Positions 1 through 11,609 of a stretch of 46,948 bases of DNA are shown here, piece after piece. The DNA comes from Rhodocyclaceae bacterium. GTDB lineage: Bacteria; Pseudomonadota; Gammaproteobacteria; Burkholderiales; Rhodocyclaceae. How positions within the stretch are numbered: position 1 is the first letter of the stretch; each line of letters begins with the position of its first letter. Position numbers and translations under genes: made by a program. Under the pieces are notes generated by a model that saw only the letters and a program-made list of their open reading frames with translations, searched no databases and was not told where the DNA came from. The DNA lies in assembly GCA_011391215.1 (NCBI GenBank), contig JAABQX010000011.1, positions 1 through 46,948 on the forward strand, read 5' to 3'.

Positions 1-1328
1 CGGCTGTATTCGGTACCGGGGCGGGCGGTTTCGAACAGCTCATGCACGGTGCGCTCATGCACTTCGGAGTTCTGCCGCAAGTCGAGGGCAGCCAGATGGA
101 AGCCGAACAGTTCCACGGCGCGTCGTAGCCGCCGCAGCCGGCCACGGGCCATGAGCGCCGAACGGTTACGTTTCAGCGAGTTGTCGAGAATGTCGAGTTC
201 GGCGGCGAATGCGGCGCAGTCGGCATAGGGTGGCGCATCGGCCACGGCATGGCGCAAGGCTTCCATGTGGTCGAGTTCGCGGGCCGTTGCTGCAAGCCGT
301 GCGTAGATGCCGGCGATGGCGCGCCGGTAGGGTTCGTCGCTACGGTGCGGATTACGGTCGGGTGAGCGCTCATCGAGATCGTGCAGCGCGTCCGAGATAT
401 TCACCAGCAGTTCGGAAGAAGACAGTTCGCCACCCAGTTTGTGCGTCTGTTCGAGGTAGTAGGTGAAAGCCTTGCGGCTTTGCGCGTTCAATGCGCTTTT
501 TAGAATGTCGGCAGTGACGAAGGGATTGCCGTCACGATCACCGCCGATCCAGGAGCCGGGACGCAGGAAACCGGGCAGCGGAGCGCCGACGGCATCCTCG
601 ATGCTGTTATGCAGACGGGGTAGCTCGCGCAGGAAGGTGGTGTCGTAATAAGACAGTGCATTGCTGACTTCGTCCATCACCGAGAGCTTGACGGTGCGCA
701 ACATGCGCGTCTGCCAGAGAATCAGCACGGCGCGGTGCAGCGCTTCGCTGTTGTCCTTGAGTTCCTCGGGTGTCAGCGGCGTGCGGTCGCGCGCGTCGAG
801 CAGGCGCGCAACCTGCCACTGGCGATCGAGGATGCTCTTGCGCTGGACCTCGGTCGGGTGTGCGGTGAGCACGGGGGCGATATCGGCCTGGGCAAGAAAT
901 TCTGCGAGCTGTTCGCGCGGGATACCCATCTCGCCGGCCAGCGCGGTCGCGTGGGCGAAGCTGCCTTCGCGCGGCTGCGAGCCAGCCAGCGCGTGGGCGC
1001 GGGCACGGCGGATGTGGTGCTGGTCCTCGGCGATGTTGGCGAGGTGCGAAAAGTAGCTGAAGGCGCGCGCCACAAGATTGGTCTGTTCGCGCGTCAGGCT
1101 GTCCAGCAGGGCTTCCAGTTCCACGCGGGCAGCATTTTCGTTATCGCGATGCAGGCGGATCGACAGCAGGCGGATGCGCTCGATGATGGTGAAGACTTCT
1201 TCGCCTTCCTGATCGCGGATGACCGCGCCGAGCAGCTGGCCGAGCAGGCGGATATCCTCGAACAGCGGAGCGTCCTTGTCCATGGCCGCTTCGGCTGGGA
1301 TGCTAGAATCGGCCGAAATTCCGTTCAT
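1..1328 (-). CDS. ppc: Phosphoenolpyruvate carboxylase, N-terminal part (runs off window start)
   Basis: Minus-strand reading from ATG at 1328 gives [42 protein letters not shown]...[18 protein letters not shown]...[16 protein letters not shown], classic PEPC motifs. Absent from the ORF track because it has no stop inside the window. Confidence 0.95.
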   Translation of the reverse strand, partial: MNGISADSSIPAEAAMDKDAPLFEDIRLLGQLLGAVIRDQEGEEVFTIIERIRLLSIRLHRDNENAARVELEALLDSLTREQTNLVARAFSYFSHLANIAEDQHHIRRARAHALAGSQPREGSFAHATALAGEMGIPREQLAEFLAQADIAPVLTAHPTEVQRKSILDRQWQVARLLDARDRTPLTPEELKDNSEALHRAVLILWQTRMLRTVKLSVMDEVSNALSYYDTTFLRELPRLHNSIEDAVGAPLPGFLRPGSWIGGDRDGNPFVTADILKSALNAQSRKAFTYYLEQTHKLGGELSSSELLVNISDALHDLDERSPDRNPHRSDEPYRRAIAGIYARLAATARELDHMEALRHAVADAPPYADCAAFAAELDILDNSLKRNRSALMARGRLRRLRRAVELFGFHLAALDLRQNSEVHERTVHELFETARPGTEYS

Positions 1329-1358
1329 AATTTTCTTTCGATATTGGTGGTCTGCCCA

Positions 1359-2288
1359 GTGAGTTCATATCCCGAGCGTATCGTCATTGCCACCCGCGAA
1401 TCGCGCCTCGCCCTTTGGCAGGCGGAGCATGTGCGAGGACTTCTGCAACGATTATATCCGGCGTGTCAGGTCGAGCTTCTGGGCATGACGACCCGCGGCG
1501 ACCAGATTCTCGACCAGCCGCTCTCCAAGGTCGGCGGCAAGGGGCTGTTCGTCAAGGAACTTGAAACCGCATTGCTGGAGCGCGCCGCCGACATTGCCGT
1601 GCATTCGATGAAGGATGTGCCGATGCAACTGGCGCCCGAATTTGCGCTGGTGGCGATCGGTCCGCGCGAAGTGCCGCTCGATGCTTTCGTGTCAAACAAG
1701 TTCGCACGCCTCGAAGACCTGCCGCCGGGCGCGGTGGTCGGCACGTCCAGCCTGCGTCGCGAGGCGCAACTGCATGCCAATTATCCGTATCTCGCCGTGA
1801 CCAGCTTGCGCGGCAATCTCGACACGCGGCTGCGCAAGCTCGATGAAGGCCAGTACGACGCGATCATTCTTGCCGCTGCCGGGTTGACGCGGCTGGGATT
1901 GGGCGAACGCATCCGTGCGGTGCTGTCGGCTGAATTATCCCTGCCTTCCGCCGGACAGGGCGCACTGGGCATCGAGGCACTGTCTGATCGACCCGAAGTG
2001 GCTGACTGGATGCAGCCCCTCAACGATGCGGCCACGGCGGCCTGTGTGCGTGCCGAGCGTGCCGTATCGCGGGCGCTGGCGGGCAGCTGCGAAGTGCCGT
2101 TGGGTGCCTACGCCGAATTTGCAGACGGGAATCTGCGCTTGCGCGGCCTGGTGGCCACGCCCGACGGAGCGCGCATCGCCCGTGCCGAGCATATCGGGCC
2201 GGCGACTGATCCCGAAACACTCGGTCTGGCGCTGGTCGCCGATTTGCGTGCGCAGGGCGCCACCGAGATTCTTGCCTCACTGGGTTGA
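1359..2288 (+). CDS. hemC: Porphobilinogen deaminase (GTG start, [25 protein letters not shown])
   Basis: [31 protein letters not shown] motifs; the 735..2288 ORF is an upstream read-through of this gene. Confidence 0.95.
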   Translation: MSSYPERIVIATRESRLALWQAEHVRGLLQRLYPACQVELLGMTTRGDQILDQPLSKVGGKGLFVKELETALLERAADIAVHSMKDVPMQLAPEFALVAIGPREVPLDAFVSNKFARLEDLPPGAVVGTSSLRREAQLHANYPYLAVTSLRGNLDTRLRKLDEGQYDAIILAAAGLTRLGLGERIRAVLSAELSLPSAGQGALGIEALSDRPEVADWMQPLNDAATAACVRAERAVSRALAGSCEVPLGAYAEFADGNLRLRGLVATPDGARIARAEHIGPATDPETLGLALVADLRAQGATEILASLG

Positions 2289-3097
2289 TGGACTGCGTCA
2301 CGGAAAAGTCGGCGCTGACAACACGGAGCCAGACTCCGCTGGCTGGGCGGCATATCGTCGTGACGCGGCCGGCAGGCCAGGCAACCCATCTGGCCGAAGC
2401 GCTGGTCGAACTCGGCGCACATCCCGTACTGTTCCCCGTGCTGGCTATCGCGGATGTGACGGATACGGCGCCCTTGCTGGATGTGGCGATCCGTCTCGAG
2501 CAATACGACTGGGCGGTGTTCGTCAGCCCAAACGCCGTCGATAAGGCGCTCGCAGTGGTTCTGGAATACCGGCAATGGCCGGCGAGTGTGCGCGTGGCAA
2601 CCGTCGGTCACAGCAGTGAAGAGGCCTTGGCGCGTCACGGCATCCGCAACGTGGTGGCGCCGCAAGAGCGTTTCGACTCCGAGGCGCTCATGGAACTGCC
2701 CCCGCTCCAGGAGATGGCCGGCAAGCGCGTCATCATCTTTCGCGGCGACGGTGGCCGAGATTTGTTCGGTGACACCATGAAAGCGCGCGGTGCGCAAGTC
2801 GATTATGTCACCTGCTATCTGCGCAGCAAGCCCGCGCTCGATCCGGCGCCGCTGCTCAAGCTGTGGGGCGACGGCCGGCTGGACGCGCTGACCATCACCA
2901 GCAGCGAAGGCCTGCGCAATCTCTATGAGATGGTCGGCAAGCTCGGCCAGAGTTGGCTGAAAAAGACGCCGACCTTCGTGCCCCATGCGCGGATTGCCCA
3001 GCAGGCGCGCGCACTGGGGCTCACTCAGGTTATCCTGACGGGACCGGCAGATGCCGGATTGCTTGCCGGATTGATCGAACACCTTTCATCGCCATGA
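2288..3097 (+). CDS. hemD: Uroporphyrinogen-III synthase
   Basis: Follows hemC; GRHIVVTRPAGQA...FVSPNAV...ITSSEGLRN typical of HemD. Confidence 0.88.
   Translation: MDCVTEKSALTTRSQTPLAGRHIVVTRPAGQATHLAEALVELGAHPVLFPVLAIADVTDTAPLLDVAIRLEQYDWAVFVSPNAVDKALAVVLEYRQWPASVRVATVGHSSEEALARHGIRNVVAPQERFDSEALMELPPLQEMAGKRVIIFRGDGGRDLFGDTMKARGAQVDYVTCYLRSKPALDPAPLLKLWGDGRLDALTITSSEGLRNLYEMVGKLGQSWLKKTPTFVPHARIAQQARALGLTQVILTGPADAGLLAGLIEHLSSP
2305..2327 (+). repeat. Dispersed 23-bp repeat, weak copy (18/23) in hemD
   Basis: AAAGTCGGCGCTGacaacACGGa; first 13 nt identical to consensus. Confidence 0.6.
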
Positions 3098-4260
3098 CCG
3101 AATCTCATTCCTCCCCCCATTCATCCGCCCCGGCTCCCGAGTTGCCCGCACTGACGGCGCCGCCCCGCAAGAACTCCGGCGGTAATCAGCCGCTCGCCAT
3201 CGGGTTGGCAGTGCTTGCCCTGGCGGGAGTACTGCTGTTGTCCTGGTTCGGCTGGCAAGGCAGCGAGCGTCTCGAGGCGACACGCCAGGACTTGTCGCGC
3301 CGCCTCGCCGATGGTGACGCGGTGCAACGCGATGCTCAGGCCAATGCCAAACAGAATCGCGAGGCGCTCGATGCGCTGCAGGCCAAGGTGGGCGCACTGG
3401 AAGCGCGTGCGGCGGAAATGCAGAGCCAGCAACTGGCACTCGACGCGCTGTATCAGGATTATTCCCGGGTAAAAGATGATCGTTTGCTGGCCGAAATCGA
3501 GCAGGATGTCTCGCTGGCCGCTCAGCAACTGCAACTGGCCGGCAACGTCGAAGCGGCGCTGATTGTGATGCAGGGTGCGGAGGCGCGTCTGGCCAAAAGC
3601 CTGCAGCCGCAATTCCTGTCGTTGCGCAAGCTGATCAATCGCGACATCGAGCGCCTCAAGTCCCTGCCGGGAGCCGATGTGCCGGGCATTGCCATCAAGC
3701 TGGACGCGATCCTGAATGCGGTGCCCGGTTTGCCGCTGGCCTTCGAGCAACGGCCGGCACCGGCTGCTAAGCGCAAGCCTGCCGTCGTCGATCAGGCCGC
3801 CGCCGACTCTACCGCTGCTGTACCCGCCGCGCCGCCGGCTGCGGAAACGGATCCTCCGGCCATGCCGGCTTTCAACTGGCAGGCACTGGCCCAGACTTGG
3901 CTGGTCGATGTGTGGCGGGAACTGCGTCAGCTGGTGCGCATCGAGCGTATCGACCGTCCCGATCCGGGACTGCTGGCGCCCCGTGAAATCTTCTTCCTGC
4001 GCGAGAACCTACGCTTGCGCCTCCTGACGGCACGTCTGGCGCTGCTGGCGCGCGACGGCCGCACCTTCCAGAGCGATCTCAAGCAGGCCAATGAATGGCT
4101 CGACCATTACTTCGATACGCGCGCGGCCAGTGTGCAGGAGGCGCAGGCTGCCCTGAAGGTGCTGGGACGTCTCGATGTGATGCGTGAACCCGTCGAGCTG
4201 AATGAAACGCTCTCGGCGCTGCGCAATTTCAAATTGGCGCGCGAGCGCGTCACCCGGTAG
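3094..4260 (+). CDS. hemX: HemX-like membrane protein (uroporphyrinogen-III C-methyltransferase-like)
   Basis: One N-terminal TM helix, coiled coil, position in the hemCDXY operon. Confidence 0.85.
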   Translation: MTESHSSPHSSAPAPELPALTAPPRKNSGGNQPLAIGLAVLALAGVLLLSWFGWQGSERLEATRQDLSRRLADGDAVQRDAQANAKQNREALDALQAKVGALEARAAEMQSQQLALDALYQDYSRVKDDRLLAEIEQDVSLAAQQLQLAGNVEAALIVMQGAEARLAKSLQPQFLSLRKLINRDIERLKSLPGADVPGIAIKLDAILNAVPGLPLAFEQRPAPAAKRKPAVVDQAAADSTAAVPAAPPAAETDPPAMPAFNWQALAQTWLVDVWRELRQLVRIERIDRPDPGLLAPREIFFLRENLRLRLLTARLALLARDGRTFQSDLKQANEWLDHYFDTRAASVQEAQAALKVLGRLDVMREPVELNETLSALRNFKLARERVTR

Positions 4261-4267
4261 TCAGCCC

Positions 4268-5491
4268 ATGCGCTCCCTCTTCTGGTTGCTGACCCTGAGC
4301 GCACTGGCGATCGGCGTTGCCTTGCTTGGTCACCTGTCTGACGGTTATGTGCTGTGGGTGTTGCCGCCCTGGCGCATCGAGCTGTCGTTCAACCTGTTTG
4401 TGCTGTTGCAGTTTGTTGTGCTTGCGGTGGTTTATCTTTTATTGCGTGCGATTGCCATCACCATGAACATGCCGCGCATCGTCGGCGAGTTTCGCTCCCG
4501 GCGCGCCCGCCAGCGCGATGAGCGCACGGTGGCCGAAGCGCTGCGTCAGTTCTGGGAAGGTCGTTACGGTCATGCCATCAAGAGTGCGGAAAAAGTCGGC
4601 GCCGGCGGGACGGCAGCTCCGGCTGGACCCGCCGTACAACTGGCAGCACTCGTCGGCTTCAAGGCTGCACATGCACTGCATGATGAGGCGCGCATCGCCG
4701 AGTGGCGCGCGCGTGCAGCAGCCGATGATGGCGCTTGGCATACGGCCCGCTTGATGGCCGAGGCCGGTTTGGCACTCGATGCGCGTGACTTTGCGGCAGC
4801 CAAAGCTGCGCTAGATCAACTCGGCGCCAAAGAGCGCCGCCAGATTTCTGCCCAGCGCATGTTCCTGCGTCTGGCCCAGGGGCAATCCGATTGGGCGGAG
4901 ATGTTGCGGATCGCCCGTTCGCTGGAAAAGCACCGCGCCCTGACGGCCGAGCAGGCTTTGCCCTTGCGCCTGCGCGCGCAGCGCGGCATGCTCGACGGGC
5001 TACAGGACGACCCTGTGCAACTCATGCGCTATTGGCGGGATATGCTGTCTGCCGAACGCCTCGATTTGCAACTCGCCCAGCGCGTCACGCGTGCATTGAC
5101 GATGGCTGGCGCCTGTGCAGAGAGCGGGCAACTTATCGAGGATTATCTCGATGCACGTTGGGAATCCGTGCTGCTGGAAGACTACGCGCGTTGCGTGAGC
5201 GCCGACGTTCTCGGGCACATCGCCCATTGCGAGAAGTGGCTGCATGCGCACCCGAACGATGCCGAGTTGCTGCTGGCGCTGGGCCGACTGTGCGCCCGCC
5301 AGCAACTCTGGGGTAAGGCACAAAGCTATCTGGAAGCCTCGCTGGCGGTGGATCCGTTATGTGATGTGCATGTTGAGCTGGCCCGTCTGTTTGACCATCT
5401 CGAGCGTCCCGATGATGCCAATCGGCACTATCGGGCGGCCGCAGGCTGCTTCGATCAAACCCAGTCGCGCGGCGGCAGGAAGTCCGTGTAG
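4268..5491 (+). CDS. hemY: HemY-like membrane protein with TPR repeats
   Basis: Two N-terminal TM helices, EGRYGHA, TPR-like C-terminus; follows hemX. Confidence 0.85.
   Translation: MRSLFWLLTLSALAIGVALLGHLSDGYVLWVLPPWRIELSFNLFVLLQFVVLAVVYLLLRAIAITMNMPRIVGEFRSRRARQRDERTVAEALRQFWEGRYGHAIKSAEKVGAGGTAAPAGPAVQLAALVGFKAAHALHDEARIAEWRARAAADDGAWHTARLMAEAGLALDARDFAAAKAALDQLGAKERRQISAQRMFLRLAQGQSDWAEMLRIARSLEKHRALTAEQALPLRLRAQRGMLDGLQDDPVQLMRYWRDMLSAERLDLQLAQRVTRALTMAGACAESGQLIEDYLDARWESVLLEDYARCVSADVLGHIAHCEKWLHAHPNDAELLLALGRLCARQQLWGKAQSYLEASLAVDPLCDVHVELARLFDHLERPDDANRHYRAAAGCFDQTQSRGGRKSV
4592..4614 (+). repeat. Dispersed 23-bp repeat in hemY (reads KVGAGGTA)
   Basis: AAAGTCGGCGCCGGCGGGACGGC, 22/23 to the perfect copies. 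Confidence 0.95.
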
Positions 5492-6351
5492 AGCTTTTCC
5501 TCGGCGCTGCCGACCTCCGGATGCCAGTCGTAGCGCCATTTGACGATGGGCGGCAGCGACATCAGGATTGCCTCGGTACGCCCGCCGGATTGCAGGCCGA
5601 ACAGCGTGCCGCGATCCCACACCAGATTGAACTCGACATAGCGCCCGCGCCGGTAGGCCTGGAAGTCGCGCTCGCGTTCGCCGTAAGGCAGGTCGCGGCG
5701 CCGCGCGCAAAGCGGCAGATAGGCGTCGGTAAAATGGTCGCCGACGCTTTGCGTAAGAACGAAACAGCGCTCGAAGCCACCCTCATTCAGATCATCGTAA
5801 AAGATGCCACCGATGCCGCGCGGTTCGTTGCGATGCTTGAGAAAGAAATATTCGTCGCACCATTTTTTGTAGCGCGCATGCATACCATCGCCGAAGGGCG
5901 CGAGTGCTGATTTGCAGGTTTGATGAAAATGCGCGGCATCTTCCGCAAAGCCGTAATAGGGCGTGAGATCCATGCCGCCACCGAACCACCAGACGGGATC
6001 GCTGCCTTCTTTCGTGGCGATAAAGCAGCGTACATTCATGTGCGAGGTGGGGCAGTAGGGGTTGCGCGGATGCAGCACCAGCGACACGCCCATGGCTTCC
6101 CATGTGCGTCCCGCCAACTCGGGGCGGTGCGCAGTGGCGGAAGCGGGTAACTGGTCACCGGTGACGTGCGAGAAATTGACGCCGCCGCGTTCAAAGAAGG
6201 TGCCTTCTTCGATCAGTCGCGAAATGCCTCCCCCACCCTGGGGCCTTTTCCACGCATCGCGCCGGAACGGCTGGCCGTCGAAAGTTTCCAGCGCTGCGAC
6301 AATGCGTTCCTGCAGCCCCGTAAAGTAGGTTTTGACAGCGGTGCTGTCCAT
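5455..6351 (-). CDS. hemF: Oxygen-dependent coproporphyrinogen-III oxidase
   Basis: [51 protein letters not shown] motifs. Confidence 0.96.
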   Translation of the reverse strand: MDSTAVKTYFTGLQERIVAALETFDGQPFRRDAWKRPQGGGGISRLIEEGTFFERGGVNFSHVTGDQLPASATAHRPELAGRTWEAMGVSLVLHPRNPYCPTSHMNVRCFIATKEGSDPVWWFGGGMDLTPYYGFAEDAAHFHQTCKSALAPFGDGMHARYKKWCDEYFFLKHRNEPRGIGGIFYDDLNEGGFERCFVLTQSVGDHFTDAYLPLCARRRDLPYGERERDFQAYRRGRYVEFNLVWDRGTLFGLQSGGRTEAILMSLPPIVKWRYDWHPEVGSAEEKLYTDFLPPRDWV

Positions 6352-7619
6352 CAGCGTTTGAGGGCGCGATAGCCAATATCGCGGCGGAATTGCATACCGT
6401 CGAAACGGATGTCGTCGACGATATCGTAGGCACTCTTCTGGGCGGCCCGGACGTTGTCGCCGAGCGCGGTGACGCAGAGAACGCGCCCACCGGCGGTGGC
6501 AATGTGGCCATCCTTTTCGGTGGTGCCGGCGTGGAAGACATGCGCATCGGCGCCGGTCTTGCCAAGCCCGTGGATGACATCACCTTTGCGCGGGGTCTCG
6601 GGATAATTGTGGGCGGCGAGCACGACCCCCAGGGCGACGCGGCGATCCCACTGCGCCTCGGCCTTGTCGAGGTGGCCGTTGATGGCAGCGTCGACGAGAT
6701 CGACCAGGTCGCTCTTCAGGCGCAGCATGATCGGCTGTGTCTCGGGGTCACCCATGCGGCAGTTGAATTCGAGGACTTTCAGGCCGCCGTCGGGCTTGAT
6801 CATCAGGCCGGCATAGAGGAAGCCGGTGAACAGGATGCCGTCCTGTTCCATGCCGCGCAGCGTCGGCTGGATCACCTCGCGCATGACACGGGCGTGAATC
6901 TCGGGCGTTACCACCGGGGCGGGCGAGTAGGCGCCCATGCCGCCGGTGTTGGGGCCTTCGTCGTTGTCCTTGAGGCGTTTGTGATCCTGGCTGGTGGCGA
7001 GCGCCAGAGCATGGTGACCGTCGGCCATGACGATGAAACTGGCTTCCTCGCCGTCGAGAAACTCTTCGATAACCACGCGGCTTCCAGCGTCGCCGAGTTT
7101 GTTGCCGGCGAGCATGGCGTCGATGGCGCGATGCGCCTCGTCGGCGGACATCGCGACAACCACACCCTTGCCTGCTGCCAGGCCGTCAGCCTTGATAACG
7201 ATCGGTGCGCCCTCGGCATCGATATAGGCATGCGCCTCGGCAGTGTCGCTGAAGGTGCGGAACTTCGCCGTCGGAATGTTGTGGCGGTGCATGAACTGCT
7301 TGGCAAAATCTTTTGAGCTCTCCAGTTGTGCGGCTGCGCGCGTCGGGCCGAAAATACGCAGTTCGGCGCTACGAAAAGCGTCGACGATGCCGGCGGCCAG
7401 CGGTGCTTCCGGGCCGACCACTGTGGCGTGGATGTCGTTGTCGCGGGCAAAGGCGACCAGATCGGGGATATGCTTGAGCGGCAGGTTTTCCAGACCGTCC
7501 TCATGTGCCGTGCCGGCGTTGCCCGGTGCGACATAGACTTTCTGGACTTTCGCAGATTGCGCGAGCCGCCAGGCCAGTGCGTGTTCGCGGCCGCCGGAAC
7601 CGATGACGAGTAACTTCAT
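6351..7619 (-). CDS. purD: Phosphoribosylamine-glycine ligase
   Basis: [17 protein letters not shown]..., [26 protein letters not shown]. Confidence 0.97.
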   Translation of the reverse strand: MKLLVIGSGGREHALAWRLAQSAKVQKVYVAPGNAGTAHEDGLENLPLKHIPDLVAFARDNDIHATVVGPEAPLAAGIVDAFRSAELRIFGPTRAAAQLESSKDFAKQFMHRHNIPTAKFRTFSDTAEAHAYIDAEGAPIVIKADGLAAGKGVVVAMSADEAHRAIDAMLAGNKLGDAGSRVVIEEFLDGEEASFIVMADGHHALALATSQDHKRLKDNDEGPNTGGMGAYSPAPVVTPEIHARVMREVIQPTLRGMEQDGILFTGFLYAGLMIKPDGGLKVLEFNCRMGDPETQPIMLRLKSDLVDLVDAAINGHLDKAEAQWDRRVALGVVLAAHNYPETPRKGDVIHGLGKTGADAHVFHAGTTEKDGHIATAGGRVLCVTALGDNVRAAQKSAYDIVDDIRFDGMQFRRDIGYRALKR

Positions 7620-7621
7620 GA

Positions 7622-9193
7622 TCAGTGACGGAAGTGACGGAAGCCGGTGAATACCATGGCGATATTGTGCTCATCGGCTGCCGCGATGACCTCAGCGTCG
7701 CGCACCGAACCGCCGGGCTGGATCACTGCGGTTGCGCCGGCCTGGGCCAGCACGTCGAGCCCGTCACGGAAGGGGAAGAAGGCGTCGGAGGCGACCACCG
7801 AACCGGCCACGGTCATCTTGTTGTTCTCGGCCTTGATGGCGGCGATGCGTGCCGAGTCGACACGGCTCATCTGGCCGGCGCCGACGCCGACGGTCATGCC
7901 ATCCTTGCAATAGACGATGGCGTTCGACTTGACATACTTGGCGACTTTCCAGGCGAACAGCAGGTCACGCATTTCCTGCTCGGTCGGCACGCGCTTGGTG
8001 ACCACCTTGATGTCGCTCTGCGTGATGCGCGCTTCGTCCGCCGTTTGCACCAGCAGGCCGCCGCCGACGCGTTTGAAGTCGAAGGCGCCGGTACTCTTGC
8101 CCATGGGGACGACCAGCACGCGCAGGTTTTGCTTGGCGGCAAACACCTGGCGCGCCTCATCGGTGATTTCCGGCGCGATGATGACTTCGGCAAACTGGCC
8201 GGAAACGGCTTCCGCCGTGGCCTTGTCGATAGTGCAGTTGAAGGCGATGATGCCGCCGAAAGCCGAGGTTGGGTCGGTCGAGAAGGCGCGACGGTAAGCT
8301 TCCTCGGCGGTGGCGCCAAGTGCCACGCCACAGGGGTTGGCGTGCTTGACGATTACGCAGGTGGTAGTTTCGTAGGCTTTCACCGCTTCCCACGCCGCAT
8401 CGGCATCGCCGATATTGTTGTAGGAGAGTTCCTTGCCCTGCAACTGCTGGTAACTGGCGATACTGCCGGCAACGGCAACCGGTTCGCGATAGAACGCGGC
8501 CTGTTGGTGCGGATTCTCGCCGTAGCGCATGGTGTCAACCTTGTCGAAAGCCAGTTGCAGGCGCTCGGGGAAGGTGGTCGGCTGGTTGTCGGCATTTAGG
8601 CTGGTCAGCCAGTTGGCGATGGCGCTGTCGTAGCGCGCCGTATGCACGAAGGCCTTCTTCGCTAGATTGAAGCGTGTGGCGTAGGAAATAACCCCGCCGT
8701 TCGCCTGCAGTTCCGCGATGATGCCTGCGTAGTCCTCCGGATCGGTGACGACCGCACAGCCGCCTTGCTCATTGCCATGATTCTTCGCCGCAGCACGCAC
8801 CATGGTCGGGCCACCGATGTCGATGTTCTCGATGGCATCGGTCAGCGTGCAATCCTTCTTGGCGATGGTTTGTGCGAACGGGTAGAGATTCACGACGACG
8901 AGGTCGATGGGGGGGATGTCGTGCTTTTCCATGGTCGCTGCGTGTTCAGGGTTGCCGCGGATGCCGAGAATGCCGCCATGGACCTTGGGATGCAGGGTCT
9001 TGACGCGGCCGTCGAGCATCTCGGGGAAGCCGGTGTAGTCGGAAACATCGGTGACAACAAGGCCGGCATCGCGCAGCAGCTTGGCGGTGCCGCCAGTGGA
9101 CAGCAGCCGAATGCCGAAGGCGGCGAGTTCGCGCGCGAAGTCGACGGTGCCGTGCTTGTCGGAAACGCTGATGAGCGCTTGAGTAACTTTCAT
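7622..9193 (-). CDS. purH: Bifunctional AICAR formyltransferase/IMP cyclohydrolase
   Basis: [39 protein letters not shown]. Confidence 0.97.
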   Translation of the reverse strand: MKVTQALISVSDKHGTVDFARELAAFGIRLLSTGGTAKLLRDAGLVVTDVSDYTGFPEMLDGRVKTLHPKVHGGILGIRGNPEHAATMEKHDIPPIDLVVVNLYPFAQTIAKKDCTLTDAIENIDIGGPTMVRAAAKNHGNEQGGCAVVTDPEDYAGIIAELQANGGVISYATRFNLAKKAFVHTARYDSAIANWLTSLNADNQPTTFPERLQLAFDKVDTMRYGENPHQQAAFYREPVAVAGSIASYQQLQGKELSYNNIGDADAAWEAVKAYETTTCVIVKHANPCGVALGATAEEAYRRAFSTDPTSAFGGIIAFNCTIDKATAEAVSGQFAEVIIAPEITDEARQVFAAKQNLRVLVVPMGKSTGAFDFKRVGGGLLVQTADEARITQSDIKVVTKRVPTEQEMRDLLFAWKVAKYVKSNAIVYCKDGMTVGVGAGQMSRVDSARIAAIKAENNKMTVAGSVVASDAFFPFRDGLDVLAQAGATAVIQPGGSVRDAEVIAAADEHNIAMVFTGFRHFRH

Positions 9194-9197
9194 GTCT

Positions 9198-9437
9198 TCA
9201 CCTGTTTTCAGAGAGATTGTGTTCGGCGAGCTTGCGCCGCAGAGTACTGCGGCTGATACCGAGCATTTCGGCGGCGTTGGTCTGGTTGTTCTGTGCCTGT
9301 TTCATCACGACTTCGAGCATGGGCTTTTCGATGCTGGCAATCACCATGTCGTAAATCGCATGCGGGGTTTCACCGTCAAGATCACGGAAGTAGCGGTTGA
9401 GATTGCGGCGAACGCAATCGGCAATTTCATTACTCAT
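9198..9437 (-). CDS. fis: Fis-family DNA-binding protein
   Basis: 79 aa; [23 protein letters not shown] helix-turn-helix; downstream of dusB as in other proteobacteria. Confidence 0.92.
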   Translation of the reverse strand: MSNEIADCVRRNLNRYFRDLDGETPHAIYDMVIASIEKPMLEVVMKQAQNNQTNAAEMLGISRSTLRRKLAEHNLSENR

Positions 9438-10447
9438 GCAGCATCCATGTAGGAAAGCGGGTCGTTGGCCGACGGGTGGCTGTCGGGGCCAAGAAAGAAT
9501 TCATCGGTAGCGGCGAGTTGCGCCGCCACATTTTCCAGTTGATTCATCGCGTGGCGGAAACGCGCCGCGCCGACGATACCTTTGGTGTACCAGGAGATGT
9601 GCTTGCGCGCGATTCTTACGCCGGTATCCTCGCCGTAAAAAGCGTAGAGGTCGGCGAGGTGTTCGCGCAGGATGGCGTGGATCTCGGCAAAAGTCGGCAC
9701 TGGCAGGACGGCGCCCGTCCTGAGGTAATGCTCGATCTCGCGGAACAGCCAGGGGCGACCCTGCGCAGCGCGGCCGATCATCACGCCATCGGCCTGCGTG
9801 TAATCGAGCACCTCTTTGGCTTTCTGTGGCGTGGCGATGTCGCCGTTGGCGATGACCGGAATACTCACCCGCGATTTCACGAGTGCGATGGTGTCGTATT
9901 CGGCATTGCCTGTGTACTGGTCAGCGCGCGTGCGGCCGTGGATGGCGATAGCGCGAATGCCGCATTCCTGGGCGATATGGGCGATCGTCGGGGCGTTCTT
10001 GTTGGCGTGATTCCAGCCAGTACGAAACTTCAGCGTGACCGGCGTTTCAGGTACGGTGCTCACCACGGCTTCAAGAATCTTTGCCACCAGCGCTTCGTCC
10101 TGCATCAGCGCCGAGCCGGCCATGACGTTGCACACCTTTTTTGCCGGGCAGCCCATGTTGACATCGACGATTTGCGCGCCACGGTCTACGTTGTAGCGCG
10201 CCGCTTGCGCCAGCAGGCCGGGATCAGCCCCGGCGATCTGGACAACGATCGGATCAACTTCGCCCGTGTGGTCGGCACGGCGGCGTGTCTTGGCACTGCC
10301 GTAGAGTAGCGAGTTGGAGGTGACCATCTCTGATACCGCCAGCCCCGCGCCGAGTTTCTTGCACAACTGGCGGAATGGCCGGTCCGTCACCCCGGCCATG
10401 GGCGCGACGAACAGGTTATTGCGCAGCGTGAAGCCGAGGTAGTCCAT
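9434..10447 (-). CDS. dusB: tRNA-dihydrouridine synthase B
   Basis: NLFVAPMAGVTDRPFR, DVNMGCPAKKV, GVMIGRAAQGRPW. Confidence 0.95.
   Translation of the reverse strand: MDYLGFTLRNNLFVAPMAGVTDRPFRQLCKKLGAGLAVSEMVTSNSLLYGSAKTRRRADHTGEVDPIVVQIAGADPGLLAQAARYNVDRGAQIVDVNMGCPAKKVCNVMAGSALMQDEALVAKILEAVVSTVPETPVTLKFRTGWNHANKNAPTIAHIAQECGIRAIAIHGRTRADQYTGNAEYDTIALVKSRVSIPVIANGDIATPQKAKEVLDYTQADGVMIGRAAQGRPWLFREIEHYLRTGAVLPVPTFAEIHAILREHLADLYAFYGEDTGVRIARKHISWYTKGIVGAARFRHAMNQLENVAAQLAATDEFFLGPDSHPSANDPLSYMDAA
9690..9712 (+). repeat. Dispersed 23-bp repeat, antisense in dusB (reads AVLPVPTF)
   Basis: AAAGTCGGCACTGGCAGGACGGC, 21/23. Confidence 0.9.
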
Positions 10448-10520
10448 GGGCGGTGGTGAAGGGGAATATCGGGGAGGAGGGGCAGAATTCTAACGCGATC
10501 GCAATCCCGCGACTATATCC

Positions 10521-11609
10521 CTACCAACCCCGTGCGCCGAACATCATGCGACGGGCCAGGAAGGAGCGGGCGGCGGGGATCAGGTCGAGCGCCAGCAGGC
10601 CGGCACTGCGGAGGTGGCGCAGCGGTGCGCTGTCGTTGGAAAACAGCCGCACCAGGCCGTCAGTGAAGCCGACGGTGGAGATGCGGTCGATGCGCCGCCC
10701 GGCGGCATAGCGGGCCAGCCGTTGGGCGTCGCCTGGATCGGCGGCGTCAGTGAGCGCGTCGGCCAGTTCGCTGATATCGCGCAACGCGAGATTGAAACCC
10801 TGGCCGGCGACCGGGTGCAGGGTTTGCGCGGCGTTGCCGATCCAGACCTCGCGGCCGACGACGGGTTGGCGCCGCAGACGAAGGCCGAGCGGATAGACGA
10901 GGCGCGGACTGGCAGCCGTCAGGCGCACGTTGGCACCGAAACGCGACTGCAGCAGCGCGAGGAAATCACTGTCGTTGGCCGCCGCGATTGTCGCGCTTTC
11001 GCCGGCCGGGCAGGTCATCACCACCGCGTAGGCATCGTTGCAGGGCAGCAAGGCCACCGGCCCGGCGGGCGTGAAGCGTTCCCAGGCGACGCCACGCGGC
11101 GGTGCGGAGGCGCGGGCCGTGCAAATCACGGCATGCTGGCCGTAGTCGCGATTGTGGATGTCCGCAACATTGTTGCTGTTGTCGATATGTCCTTCGGCAT
11201 GTACGATCAATGCGCTGTCGGGGTGCGCGGGGGCCGCAGTGTTGTCGTCAAAAGCCGTGCCGTGCTTGGCCAGCGCCGTATCGAGAACCGTGGCCAGGTC
11301 ACCGGCGGCGAGCACGTAACCGAGTGCGGGGACGTTCTCTTCCGCAGCGCGGATGCGCGTGCGGCCGAGCCCGCCCTGATGGGAAACGTGGATGGTGGTG
11401 ATGGGCGTGTGCGGAATTTTGCCCCAGACGCCGAGGTTCTCGAGGATCAGGCGTGAACCGTGCGAGAGCGCGAGGATGCGCGCATCGCTTTTTGCCGCGC
11501 CACGCGGACGGGAATCGACAATGCGGGCGAACACGCCGCGCTGGTGCAGCGCCAGTGCCAGCGCCATGCCGGCGGGACCGCCACCGATGATGAGGACGGG
11601 TTCTTTCAT
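10521..11609 (-). CDS. ubiH: FAD-dependent ubiquinone-biosynthesis hydroxylase (UbiH/VisC family)
   Basis: VLIIGGGPAGMALALAL, GNAAQTLHPVAGQGFNLALRD. The long ORF to 11807 is an upstream extension inside pepP. Confidence 0.85.
   Translation of the reverse strand: MKEPVLIIGGGPAGMALALALHQRGVFARIVDSRPRGAAKSDARILALSHGSRLILENLGVWGKIPHTPITTIHVSHQGGLGRTRIRAAEENVPALGYVLAAGDLATVLDTALAKHGTAFDDNTAAPAHPDSALIVHAEGHIDNSNNVADIHNRDYGQHAVICTARASAPPRGVAWERFTPAGPVALLPCNDAYAVVMTCPAGESATIAAANDSDFLALLQSRFGANVRLTAASPRLVYPLGLRLRRQPVVGREVWIGNAAQTLHPVAGQGFNLALRDISELADALTDAADPGDAQRLARYAAGRRIDRISTVGFTDGLVRLFSNDSAPLRHLRSAGLLALDLIPAARSFLARRMMFGARGW

Noticed and set aside
735-1358. 208-aa N-terminal extension of hemC
   Set aside because: Antisense reading of ppc; HemC homology begins at the GTG at 1359.
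1533-1550. AAGGTCGGCGGCAAGG in hemC as another repeat copy
   Set aside because: Encodes the conserved HemC motif KVGGKGLF; only the 5' half resembles the repeat.
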